From Burkholderiales bacterium (GTDB lineage Bacteria; Pseudomonadota; Gammaproteobacteria; Burkholderiales; Burkholderiaceae_E), in the NCBI GenBank assembly GCA_020248665.1, contig JADCHE010000012.1, positions 1 to 43,102 on the forward strand: 43,102 bases of DNA. The letters run 5' to 3'. Positions 33,805 to 43,102 of this stretch are shown here, piece after piece. Position 1 is the stretch's first letter. Each line of letters opens with the position of its first letter. The notes below the pieces were generated by a model. It saw only the letters and a list, made by a program, of their open reading frames with translations, did not search any database and was not told the origin of the DNA. The position numbers were made by a program, and so were the translations under genes.

Positions 33805-35235
33805 ATGTCGATGACGACGAGGATGCCGGCGCAGGTCGACGCCGCAACGCGCGATCCGCTGCCGCAGGCGCTGGCGGAGACGCTCGCTGCCGCCTTCGGA
33901 CCGCGCTTCACCACCAACCGGGTCGTGTGCCTGCAGCACGGCACCGACGAGTCGGCGCTCCCGCCCGCGCCGCCGGACGCCGTGGTCTATCCGGAATCGA
34001 CGGAGGAGGTCGCCGCGGCGGTGGCGGCGTGCGCCGCCCACCGCGTGCCGGTCATCGCCTTCGGCGTCGGCTCCTCGATCGAAGGGCACCTGCTCGCGGT
34101 CCGCGGCGGCGTTTGCCTCGACCTCTCGAGGATGGACCGGGTGCTCGACGTGCGGCCCGAGGACTTCACCGCGACCGTCCAGGCGGGGGTCACGCGAGAG
34201 GGGCTCAACCGGGCGCTCGCGCACAGCGGCTTCTTCTTCTCCGTCGATCCCGGCGCGAACGCCACGATCGGGGGCATGGTGGCGACGGCCGCCTCCGGGA
34301 CCAACACCGTGCGCTACGGGACGATGCGCGACAACGTGCTGTCGCTCACCGTGGTCACCGCCGAGGGGCAGGTGATCCGGACCGCGCGCCGCGCGCGCAA
34401 GAGCTCGGCCGGCTACTGCCTCACGCAGCTGTTCGCCGGCTCCGAGGGCACGCTCGGGATCATCACCGAAGCGACCGTCAAGCTGCATCCGCAGCCCGAG
34501 GCGGTCGCCGCTGCCGTCGCGGCCTTCCCCGACGTGCGCAGCGCCGTGGACACCGTCATCGAGGCGCTGCAGGCAGGCATCCCGCTCGCGCGCGCCGAGA
34601 TGCTGGACGCGCTCACCATCCGGGCGATCAACGCGCACAGCCGTACCACGCTGCGCGAGGCACCGACGCTCTTCCTGGAATTCGGCGGTTCGCCTGCCCA
34701 GGTGCGCGAGCAGGGCGCCGCGCTGCAGGCGCTGGCGCAGGACCACGGCGGCGGCGACTTCGAGTGGGCGGTGCGCCCCGAGGAGCGCAGCCGGTTGTGG
34801 ACGCCGCGGCATCACGCCTACTTCGCGTGCCTGCAACTGCGGCCCGGGAGCCGCTCGTTCACCACCGACGCCTGCGTGCCGCTGTCGGGCCTCGCGCAGT
34901 GCATCGAGGAGACCGTGCAGGACATCCGCGGCAGCGGCCTGCTCGCCCCGGTCTTCGGCCACGTCGGCGACGGCAACTTCCACTGCCTGCTGCTCGTCGA
35001 CCCAGGGAATGCCTGCGAGGTACGCGCCGCCGAGGGCGTGAGCCACCGGCTCGTGCAGCGCGCGATCCGCCACGACGGGACCTGCACGGGCGAGCACGGC
35101 GTGGGCCTGCACAAGGTGCCCTACCTCGTCGAGGAGCACGGCGCGGCGACCGTGGAGATCATGCGCAGGATCAAGCGCGCGCTCGACCCGGACGACATCC
35201 TCAACCCGGGGAAGGTCGTGCCACTGCGCGACTGA
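33805..35235 (+). CDS. FAD-linked oxidase, D-lactate dehydrogenase (cytochrome)/GlcD-like
   Basis: The 476-residue flavoprotein belongs to the VAO-type FAD-binding family. The N-terminal FAD domain includes VPVIAFGVGSSIEGHLLAV, DPGANATIGGMVATAASGTN and LFAGSEGTLGIITEATVKLH. The C-terminal cap domain has the metal-site-like HVGDGNFHCLL and TGEHGVGLHK, and ends DPDDILNPGKVVPL. Family members oxidise 2-hydroxy acids (D-lactate, glycolate) with cytochrome or quinone acceptors. AAGGAG precedes the ATG. A broken second copy-like gene follows directly (35285-35540). Confidence 0.9.
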   Translation: MSMTTRMPAQVDAATRDPLPQALAETLAAAFGPRFTTNRVVCLQHGTDESALPPAPPDAVVYPESTEEVAAAVAACAAHRVPVIAFGVGSSIEGHLLAVRGGVCLDLSRMDRVLDVRPEDFTATVQAGVTREGLNRALAHSGFFFSVDPGANATIGGMVATAASGTNTVRYGTMRDNVLSLTVVTAEGQVIRTARRARKSSAGYCLTQLFAGSEGTLGIITEATVKLHPQPEAVAAAVAAFPDVRSAVDTVIEALQAGIPLARAEMLDALTIRAINAHSRTTLREAPTLFLEFGGSPAQVREQGAALQALAQDHGGGDFEWAVRPEERSRLWTPRHHAYFACLQLRPGSRSFTTDACVPLSGLAQCIEETVQDIRGSGLLAPVFGHVGDGNFHCLLLVDPGNACEVRAAEGVSHRLVQRAIRHDGTCTGEHGVGLHKVPYLVEEHGAATVEIMRRIKRALDPDDILNPGKVVPLRD

Positions 35236-35284
35236 GGGCGGCGAGGAGGTCGCATGACGAGCGGCGCACGTGCCACGGCGGACG

Positions 35285-35540
35285 CGCCCGCCGTCCCCGG
35301 ACCTCGTCCTCGCCGAACTGACCGGGGCGCTCGAGAACGGGATCGCGAGCGATGCGGCGGTCCCGCAATCGGGGTCGCAGGCCGGGACTGTGGACCCTGC
35401 GCGAGGGCCTTCCGGAGGTCCTGGCACGACTCGACCCCTGCGCCGCCTTCGACGTGAGCGTTCCGATGCAGCGCATGGAGGCCCTGGTCGACCGGGTGTG
35501 CACCGACCTGGAGGCCGCGTTCCCCGGCCGGCGCGCCGAG
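35285..35540 (+). pseudogene. Remnant of a second FAD-linked oxidase
   Basis: The first frame reads DLVLAELTGALENGIASDAA, then VPQSGSQAG. After a frameshift near 35385-35395, another frame reads LWTLREGLPEVLARLDP, then FDVSVPMQRMEALVDRVC and TDLEAAFPGRR. Together they match the cap-domain part of D-lactate/2-hydroxyglutarate-type FAD oxidases, just before the conserved metal-binding HVGDGN block, which is absent. So it is a short fragment with at least one frameshift and no ends. It could be a decayed paralogue of the upstream gene. The rest of the 410-bp gap shows no gene. Confidence 0.72.
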
Positions 35541-35645
35541 GGACTCCGCCCGACGAGCGTCCCTGCGGCGTGCTCGGGTTCCCGGAAGCGTCCGCGAGGG
35601 CACGCTTAGGATGCGCGCTCCTCTTCGTATTCCCCGGGAAAAACC

Positions 35646-35966
35646 GTGAAAAATGCGTTATCGAGCCGTCGCACTTTCCTCATCGTCGCCGCCGGCGCGT
35701 CGTCGGCCGCGATGCTCGGCGCCACGGTGCACGCGCAGCCCGCGATGGTCGCCGAGACCGACGCACAGGCGCAGGGCGTGGGCTACAAGGCCGACGCGAC
35801 CAAGGTCGACAAGGCGAAGTTCCCGAAGTATGCCGCCGGCCAGGCCTGCGCCAACTGCGTGCTCTACCAGGGCAAGGCGGCCGACGCGTCGGGCGGCTGC
35901 GCGCTGTTCCCCGGCAAGGCGGTTGCCGCCAAGGGCTGGTGCAGCGCGTACAACAAGAAGGCCTGA
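35646..35966 (+). CDS. High-potential iron-sulfur protein (HiPIP)
   Basis: The 106-residue protein has a twin-arginine-type signal (SSRRTFLIVAAGASSAAML, residues 6-24) followed by an Ala-x-Ala cleavage area near residue 30. The mature domain has the four cluster ligands C68, C71, C85 and C99 in CANC, GGC and GWC, with the conserved Tyr at 47. It is a periplasmic electron carrier with a [4Fe-4S](2+/3+) cluster, folded before Tat export. It is monocistronic, followed by a strong hairpin. Confidence 0.95.
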   Translation: MKNALSSRRTFLIVAAGASSAAMLGATVHAQPAMVAETDAQAQGVGYKADATKVDKAKFPKYAAGQACANCVLYQGKAADASGGCALFPGKAVAAKGWCSAYNKKA

Positions 35967-35972
35967 TCCGCT

Positions 35973-36004
35973 CGCGCGCCCGGGCGCGAGGGCCCGGGCG
36001 CGCG
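35973..36004 (+). terminator. Perfect 13-bp GC hairpin after the HiPIP gene
   Basis: CGCGCGCCCGGGC and GCCCGGGCGCGCG form a perfect 13-bp stem with a 6-nt loop, starting 6 bp after the stop codon. There is no T tract. It is the longest uninterrupted stem in the window. Confidence 0.55.
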
Positions 36005-36042
36005 CCGCGCGGGTCCGCGCCGGGCGCGGCGCGGCGGTTCGC

Positions 36043-37431
<1,389 letters not shown>

Positions 37432-37492
37432 GGCGGTCTGGGGGCCGGGGCGGGCACGAAGCACCGCCTCGACACCCGACTGGATCGTGTCG

Positions 37493-37515
37493 CGCAATTG
37501 CGATACGTTGTGCGC
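37493..37515. promoter_or_regulatory. Palindrome upstream of the second toxin-antitoxin pair
   Basis: CGCAATTGCG (37493-37502) is a perfect 10-bp palindrome 14 bp before the antitoxin ATG. It lies in a broader inverted repeat with GCGCAA on the left and TTGTGCGC next to the start. This is a likely autoregulatory operator. Confidence 0.45.
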
Positions 37516-37797
37516 ATGAAGACCGCGTCCATCCCGTCCGTGCGCGTCGAGCCCGAGTTCCGAGCCGAAGTGGAATCCGTGCTGGCCGAGGGCGAGAGCC
37601 TGTCGGAGTTCGTGGAGGCCTCGGTGCGAGCCGGTGTCGAGCGCCGGCGCGTCCAGGCCGAGTTCATCGCCCGTGGCCTGCGTTCGCGGGCGGACGCCGT
37701 GCGCGCGGGCGATTACGTCGAGGCGGACGATGTCCTCGCCGGCCTGCAGCGCAGGCTCGACGCGGCACGCGCCCGAGTCCCCAAGTCCCGCGGGTGA
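37516..37797 (+). CDS. Ribbon-helix-helix-type antitoxin
   Basis: The 93-residue protein begins KTASIPSVRVEPEFRAEVES, with a basic beta-strand then LSEFVEASVRAGVERRRVQA as the helix pair, as in small RHH antitoxins. A C-terminal helical part (ADDVLAGLQRRLDAARARV) may cover the toxin. The ATG at 37516 is preferred; an upstream TTG at 37498 is in frame but lies within the operator palindrome. The toxin gene starts within its stop codon (GTGA overlap), so expression is coupled. Confidence 0.75.
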   Translation: MKTASIPSVRVEPEFRAEVESVLAEGESLSEFVEASVRAGVERRRVQAEFIARGLRSRADAVRAGDYVEADDVLAGLQRRLDAARARVPKSRG

Positions 37798-38111
37798 GCT
37801 TCAGGGTCCGACTCACCCGTGGGGTCGAAGCGGATCTGGACCGCCTGTTCGATGTCGTCCTCGGACGCGAGCTGGAGCGCGACGGCGGAGAGCTGTCGCG
37901 GGCCGAGCAGGCCCTGGCCGCGATCCGCGCGGGCTTCGCGACGCTGAGGACGTCGCCGTTCACCTGCCGGAAGGCGGGCCGAAGCCCGTTCCTGCGTGAG
38001 CTGGTCATCCCGTTCGGGCGATCGGGCTACGTCGCGCTCTTCGAGATCGAGTCGGCGACCGACGTGGTGGTCGTCGCAGCGCGTCACCAGCTCGAAGACG
38101 ACTACCACTGA
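37794..38111 (+). CDS. RelE/ParE superfamily toxin
   Basis: The 105-residue protein begins FRVRLTRGVEADLDRLFDVV, followed by helices with EQALAAIRAGFATLRTSPFT and a beta-sheet end LRELVIPFGRSGYVALFEIE and VVVVAARHQLEDDY. This helix-helix-sheet order and the R-E-L / Y-V-A-L-F pattern are typical of the ParE/RelE superfamily. ParE-type toxins inhibit gyrase and RelE types cut mRNA; the C-terminus cannot decide between them. The start GTG overlaps the antitoxin stop. Confidence 0.82.
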   Translation: MSFRVRLTRGVEADLDRLFDVVLGRELERDGGELSRAEQALAAIRAGFATLRTSPFTCRKAGRSPFLRELVIPFGRSGYVALFEIESATDVVVVAARHQLEDDYH

Positions 38112-38324
38112 CCGCTGCCTGTCCGCGGCTGTCCGAGGCAGGTAGGCGCGGCGCCTCCGCCGGGCACGAGCGTTGCCGTGTCCGGCCCATGGACCCTGCC
38201 GGATACGGGCATCGTCCGCGACCGACCCGAGTCGCATTGGCAGGGCCACGAGGACGTGGCCACCGGCGGGCTGCTCGCCGGATTCGCGCCGATGATGGTG
38301 CTGGACAGCGCGCTCAGGCCTTGA
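38112..38324 (+). other. Coding-like unrecognised fragment
   Basis: The frame directly after the toxin stop is open for 70 codons to a TGA at 38322-38324, with residues such as GPWTLPDTGIVRDRPESHWQ and HEDVATGGLLAGFAPMMVLD. It has no ATG near its start and overlaps the ABC permease end by 11 bp. I do not recognise a family. It may be the tail of a lost gene brought in with or cut by the toxin-antitoxin pair, or a chance open frame in GC-rich DNA. Confidence 0.35.
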
Positions 38325-39071
38325 GCCGGTACCCCGTCCTGAAGATCCAGGTCACCACGCCCAGGGAGACCGCGAGGAACAGCGCGGTCACGCCGAGGCT
38401 GGTGTACAGGCTCACGTCGCCCGCGCCGTAGAAGCTCCACCTGAAGCCGCTCACCAGGTAGACCACCGGATTGAACAGCGCCACCGTCTGCCAGAACGGC
38501 GGCAGCATGTCGATCGAATAGAAGGTGCCGCCCAGGAAGGTGAGCGGCGTGACGATCAGCAGCGGGACGATCTGCAGCTTCTCGAAGCCGTCGGCCCAGA
38601 TGCCGATGATGAAGCCCAGCAGGCTGAAGGTCACCGCCGTGAGCACCAGGTAGAGCAGCATCCACATCGGATGGTCGATGCGCAGCGGCACGAAGAGCGC
38701 CGCGGTGCCGAGGATGATCAGGCCGATCGCGATCGACTTCGTCGCGGCCGCGCCCACGTAGCCGATCACGATCTCCAGCGGCGAGACCGGCGCCGACAGC
38801 AGCTCGTAGATCGTGCCGCTGAAGCGCGGGAAGTAGATGCCGAACGACGCGTTGGAGATGCTCTGCGTCAGCAGCGACAGCATCACCAGCCCCGGCACGA
38901 TGAACGCGCCGTAGCTGACCCCGCCCACCTCGGGGATGCGCGAGCCGATCGCCGCGCCGAAGACGATGAAGTAGAGCGAGGTGGAGATCACCGGCGAGAC
39001 GATGCTGCCCATCAGCGTGCGCCGCGTGCGCGCCATCTCGAAGCCGTAGATCGCGCGGATCGATTCGACGC

Positions 39072-39075
<4 letters not shown>
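38314..39075 (-). CDS. ABC-2 type transporter permease
   Basis: The 253-residue protein has about six membrane helices with the ABC-2 pattern: [20 protein letters not shown] at the N-terminus, then [36 protein letters not shown] and [20 protein letters not shown], as in YadH/NodJ-type exporters. It forms the membrane part of an exporter with the ATPase encoded just upstream. Its ATG overlaps the ATPase stop (ATGA), so the two are translated together. The exported molecule is unknown. Confidence 0.92.
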
Positions 39076-40001
<926 letters not shown>

Positions 40002-40007
40002 GGACGG

Positions 40008-40013
40008 AGCATA
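40008..40013 (-). promoter_or_regulatory. -10-like hexamer 6 nt before the ABC ATPase start
   Basis: On the minus strand TATGCT-CCGTCC-ATG gives the same spacing as at 3506 and 12656. A leaderless mRNA is possible. No -35 consensus is visible. Confidence 0.4.
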
Positions 40014-40055
40014 GCCCGCCGCGCGGTCCGTCCCTGGCGCGGCGTCGTCGCTCCC

Positions 40056-40631
40056 TCAGGCGTCGAACAGGTCGTCGAGGCCGAAGTCCGCGTCCGGATC
40101 GCCGGCGTCGTCGACCGACCCGGTCTCGGCGGCGAGGTCGTATCCGGTCGGGTCGCCCGGGTCCGCGGAGGCGGGGGGCTCGGCCGACGGCGGCCCGCCC
40201 GGGCCTGCCGCCGCGGCGAGGGCCGCTGCCGCCCCGGCGAGCAGCGGCGCCGCGATCGCGCTGCCCACGACCGCGCCCGCGATCCCGCCGAGCAGGCTCG
40301 ACGCAGCCACGCCCGCAAGGCCGGCGCCCGGGCCGAACAGCCGCGCCAGCGTGCCGGGCTGGCGCATCTCGGCGCGCGTGATCAGGCGGGCGAGGCCGAT
40401 CGGCGTGCCGTTGGCGGGCACGGCGAGGCCGCGCTCGTACGGCGGCAGCACCTGACCGATCCGCGCGAGCAGCTCGCCGCGCTGCGCGTCGGTGAGCGAG
40501 CGGAACGCATCCGCGTGGACCTGCTCGATCGCATCGGGTGGGGCGGTCCGCAGCAGGTACAGGTACCGGGCGATCGCCCGCTCGTCGTCGGCGGAGGCGG
40601 TGCCGGTCGGGGAACGGGGGTCGGGCTGCAT
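40056..40631 (-). CDS. Unknown protein with glycine-zipper segment and acidic tail
   Basis: The 191-residue protein has a helical N-terminal half ([20 protein letters not shown], then [20 protein letters not shown]), a hydrophobic Gly-zipper-like stretch ([20 protein letters not shown], then [11 protein letters not shown]) and a C-terminal tail rich in Asp, Gly and Pro ending [10 protein letters not shown]. The N-terminal half looks like a conserved small domain that I cannot name. GGAGC precedes the ATG at 40631 (minus strand). It lies between the aldo/keto reductase gene and the ABC genes on the same strand. Function is unknown; a membrane-associated scaffold is one option. Confidence 0.68.
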   Translation of the reverse strand: MQPDPRSPTGTASADDERAIARYLYLLRTAPPDAIEQVHADAFRSLTDAQRGELLARIGQVLPPYERGLAVPANGTPIGLARLITRAEMRQPGTLARLFGPGAGLAGVAASSLLGGIAGAVVGSAIAAPLLAGAAAALAAAAGPGGPPSAEPPASADPGDPTGYDLAAETGSVDDAGDPDADFGLDDLFDA

Positions 40632-40654
40632 CGTCGGTGCTCCGTCGTGTCGCG

Positions 40655-41635
<981 letters not shown>

Positions 41636-42092
41636 GGGGGCGTCTCCGGGGAAGGGCGTGGCGCGATCCGCCGAGCGTACCAGCCGCGCCGGGCGGGCCG
41701 GTCCGGGATCCGCGCATCCGGATGCCGGCGCCCGGACGACCGACGAGGTGCCCGCGACGGTCGCGAGCGTGTTCGGCTCGCGGACCTCGCGGATCGACTG
41801 GGCGATGTCGGAGCCGCTGAGCGAGGGGGCCTTCGGGACGACGGAGCCGACGGTGAGGCCCGTCGCGACCGCCCCTCGGGTCGCCGGCGACGTCGGCCTC
41901 TCGATCGGCGCACGGACATCCTTCCGGTCTTCGGAGCAAGGACCTGTCGAGCCTGCCCGCGACCCGGACGAGATGGACAACCTCGCGCACGACCCGGCGA
42001 GGCACGGTGGCCGCCGGGGACGCGTGACCGGCACGCGACCGCCGGCCTGCACGGCACCGCGCGCCCCGGCGGGGCGCTGCGGTCCGTGCGCC
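41636..42092. other. 457-bp gap with coding-like composition but no gene
   Basis: Between the aldo/keto reductase and the acyl-CoA synthetase genes no complete gene is recognised. On the minus strand about 41870-41715 reads TRGAVATGLTVGSVVPKAPS, then SGSDIAQSIREVREPNTLAT, with strong G/C third-position bias, but its aligned antisense frame has the same bias, so strand is uncertain. It could be a gene remnant. A promoter for the reductase is expected near 41640-41700. Confidence 0.35.
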
Positions 42093-43102
42093 TCAGGCCG
42101 TCTTCTGCTCCGTCAGCCCCATCTCCTCGATCGTCTGCTTCCTCATAACGAACTTCTGGACCTTGCCGGTGATCGTCATCGGGAACGCGTCGACGAAGCG
42201 GATGTGGCGCGGCACCTTGTAGTGCGCGATCTGGCCCTTGCAGAACTCGCGGATCTCGTCGGGCGTGCACGACTGGCCCTCGCGCAGCTTGATCCACGCG
42301 CACAGCTCCTCGCCGTACTTGAGGTCCGGCACGCCGATCACCTGCACGTCCTGCACCTTCGGATGCCGGTAGAGGAACTCCTCGACCTCGCGCGGGTAGA
42401 TGTTCTCGCCGCCGCGGATCACCATGTCCTTCAGACGCCCGACGATGTTGACGTAGCCCTCGGCGTCCATCGTCGCGAGGTCGCCGGTGTGCATCCAGCC
42501 GCCGGCGTCGATCGCCTCGGCGGTCTTCTCGGGGTCGTTCCAGTAGCCGCGCATCACCGAGTAGCCGCGCGTGCAGAACTCGCCGGTGACGCCGCGCGGC
42601 ACGACGCGGCCGTTCGCGTCGACGATCTTGATCTCGATGTGCGGCTGCACGCGGCCGACCGTGGCGACGCGCTTCTCGAGCGGGTCGTCCGTCGAGCTCT
42701 GGGTCGACACCGGCGAGGTCTCGGTCATGCCGTAGGCGATGGTCACCTCGCGCATGTGCATCAGGGACTGCACCCGCTTCATCACCTCGATCGGGCACGG
42801 GGAACCCGCCATGATGCCGGTGCGCAGCCTGGAGAGGTCGAACTCGGCGAAGCGCGGGTGGTCGAGCTCGGCGATGAACATCGTCGGCACGCCGTAGAGC
42901 GCGGTGCAGCGCTCCTCCGACACCGCTTGCAGCACCGTCAGCGGATCGAACGCGTCGTTCGGGTAGACCATCGTGGCGCCGTGCGTCAGGCAGCCGAGGT
43001 TGCCCATCACCATGCCGAAGCAGTGGTAGAGCGGCACCGGGATGCACAGCCGGTCCTCGTGCGTGAGCCTGATCGCCTCGCCGACGAAGAAGCCGTTGTT
43101 CA
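42093..43102 (-). CDS. Acyl-CoA synthetase (AMP-binding family), C-terminal part
   Basis: The gene runs off the right edge; about 336 residues of the C-terminal part are present, starting before [17 protein letters not shown]. It has the adenylate-forming motifs [14 protein letters not shown] (A5), [20 protein letters not shown] (A7), [20 protein letters not shown] (A8) and the catalytic-lysine region [13 protein letters not shown] (A10). It activates a carboxylic acid, probably fatty or aromatic, to an acyl-CoA via acyl-AMP. The ending [10 protein letters not shown] is common in FadD/AcsF-like enzymes of Burkholderiales. Confidence 0.93.
   Translation of the reverse strand, partial: NNGFFVGEAIRLTHEDRLCIPVPLYHCFGMVMGNLGCLTHGATMVYPNDAFDPLTVLQAVSEERCTALYGVPTMFIAELDHPRFAEFDLSRLRTGIMAGSPCPIEVMKRVQSLMHMREVTIAYGMTETSPVSTQSSTDDPLEKRVATVGRVQPHIEIKIVDANGRVVPRGVTGEFCTRGYSVMRGYWNDPEKTAEAIDAGGWMHTGDLATMDAEGYVNIVGRLKDMVIRGGENIYPREVEEFLYRHPKVQDVQVIGVPDLKYGEELCAWIKLREGQSCTPDEIREFCKGQIAHYKVPRHIRFVDAFPMTITGKVQKFVMRKQTIEEMGLTEQKTA

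Overview
The window is 43.1 kb of very GC-rich DNA. Nearly every third codon position in the real genes is G or C. The content points to a betaproteobacterium of the Burkholderiales type: ftsY lies opposite two M16 peptidase genes, rsmD, coaD and a YfhL-like ferredoxin, and there are also a HiPIP, a long-form argG and TRAP and OFA-like transporters. I do not assign a genus. No rRNA, tRNA, CRISPR array, prophage or insertion sequence was seen.

Region 1 (1-11.2 kb) is accessory metabolism. It holds the end of a TRAP large permease, a gamma-glutamyltransferase, an MFS transporter, a secreted formylglycine-enzyme-like protein without its catalytic cysteines, and a gentisate module (gentisate 1,2-dioxygenase plus a zeta-class GST-type maleylpyruvate isomerase). 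An AHL-lactonase-like metallo-hydrolase, an alpha/beta hydrolase lipoprotein, a broken amidase gene, a small membrane protein, a GlxA-type AraC regulator and a 2-keto-4-pentenoate hydratase family gene follow. The broken amidase ends in a 65-bp near-copy of the hydratase 3' end.

Region 2 (11.2-18.4 kb) is the conserved core: ftsY (-), M16 peptidase pair, rsmD, coaD, ferredoxin (+), then the ppx/gppA homologue (-), which overlaps the ferredoxin tail by 32 bp. Region 3 (16.9-24.7 kb) is rich in polyphosphate functions. ppx and ppk1 diverge from a 57-bp gap centred on a perfect palindrome; a CsgG/HfaB-like lipoprotein and a three-domain fasciclin lipoprotein follow; then comes a PPK2-family kinase.

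Region 4 (24.8-35.6 kb) is mixed catabolism: DUF2817 peptidase-like protein, ThDP enzyme, OFA-like MFS transporter, VapBC toxin-antitoxin pair, acyl-CoA dehydrogenase, glycine-zipper protein with a missing 5' end, class III aminotransferase, LysR regulator, FAD-linked oxidase, and a frameshifted remnant of a second FAD-linked oxidase. Region 5 (35.6-43.1 kb) has a HiPIP, argG, a second toxin-antitoxin pair (RHH/ParE-like), an ABC-2 exporter pair, an unknown glycine-zipper protein, an aldo/keto reductase and the 3' part of an acyl-CoA synthetase.

The most useful non-routine signals are two decayed genes (one a chimera), the palindromic ppx/ppk1 control region, four starts placed exactly 6 nt after a -10-like hexamer (candidate leaderless mRNAs), and several perfect GC-only hairpins after stop codons. 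I did not find a convincing wholly new multigene system. The polyphosphate/CsgG-like/fasciclin neighbourhood is the best candidate for unexplored biology.
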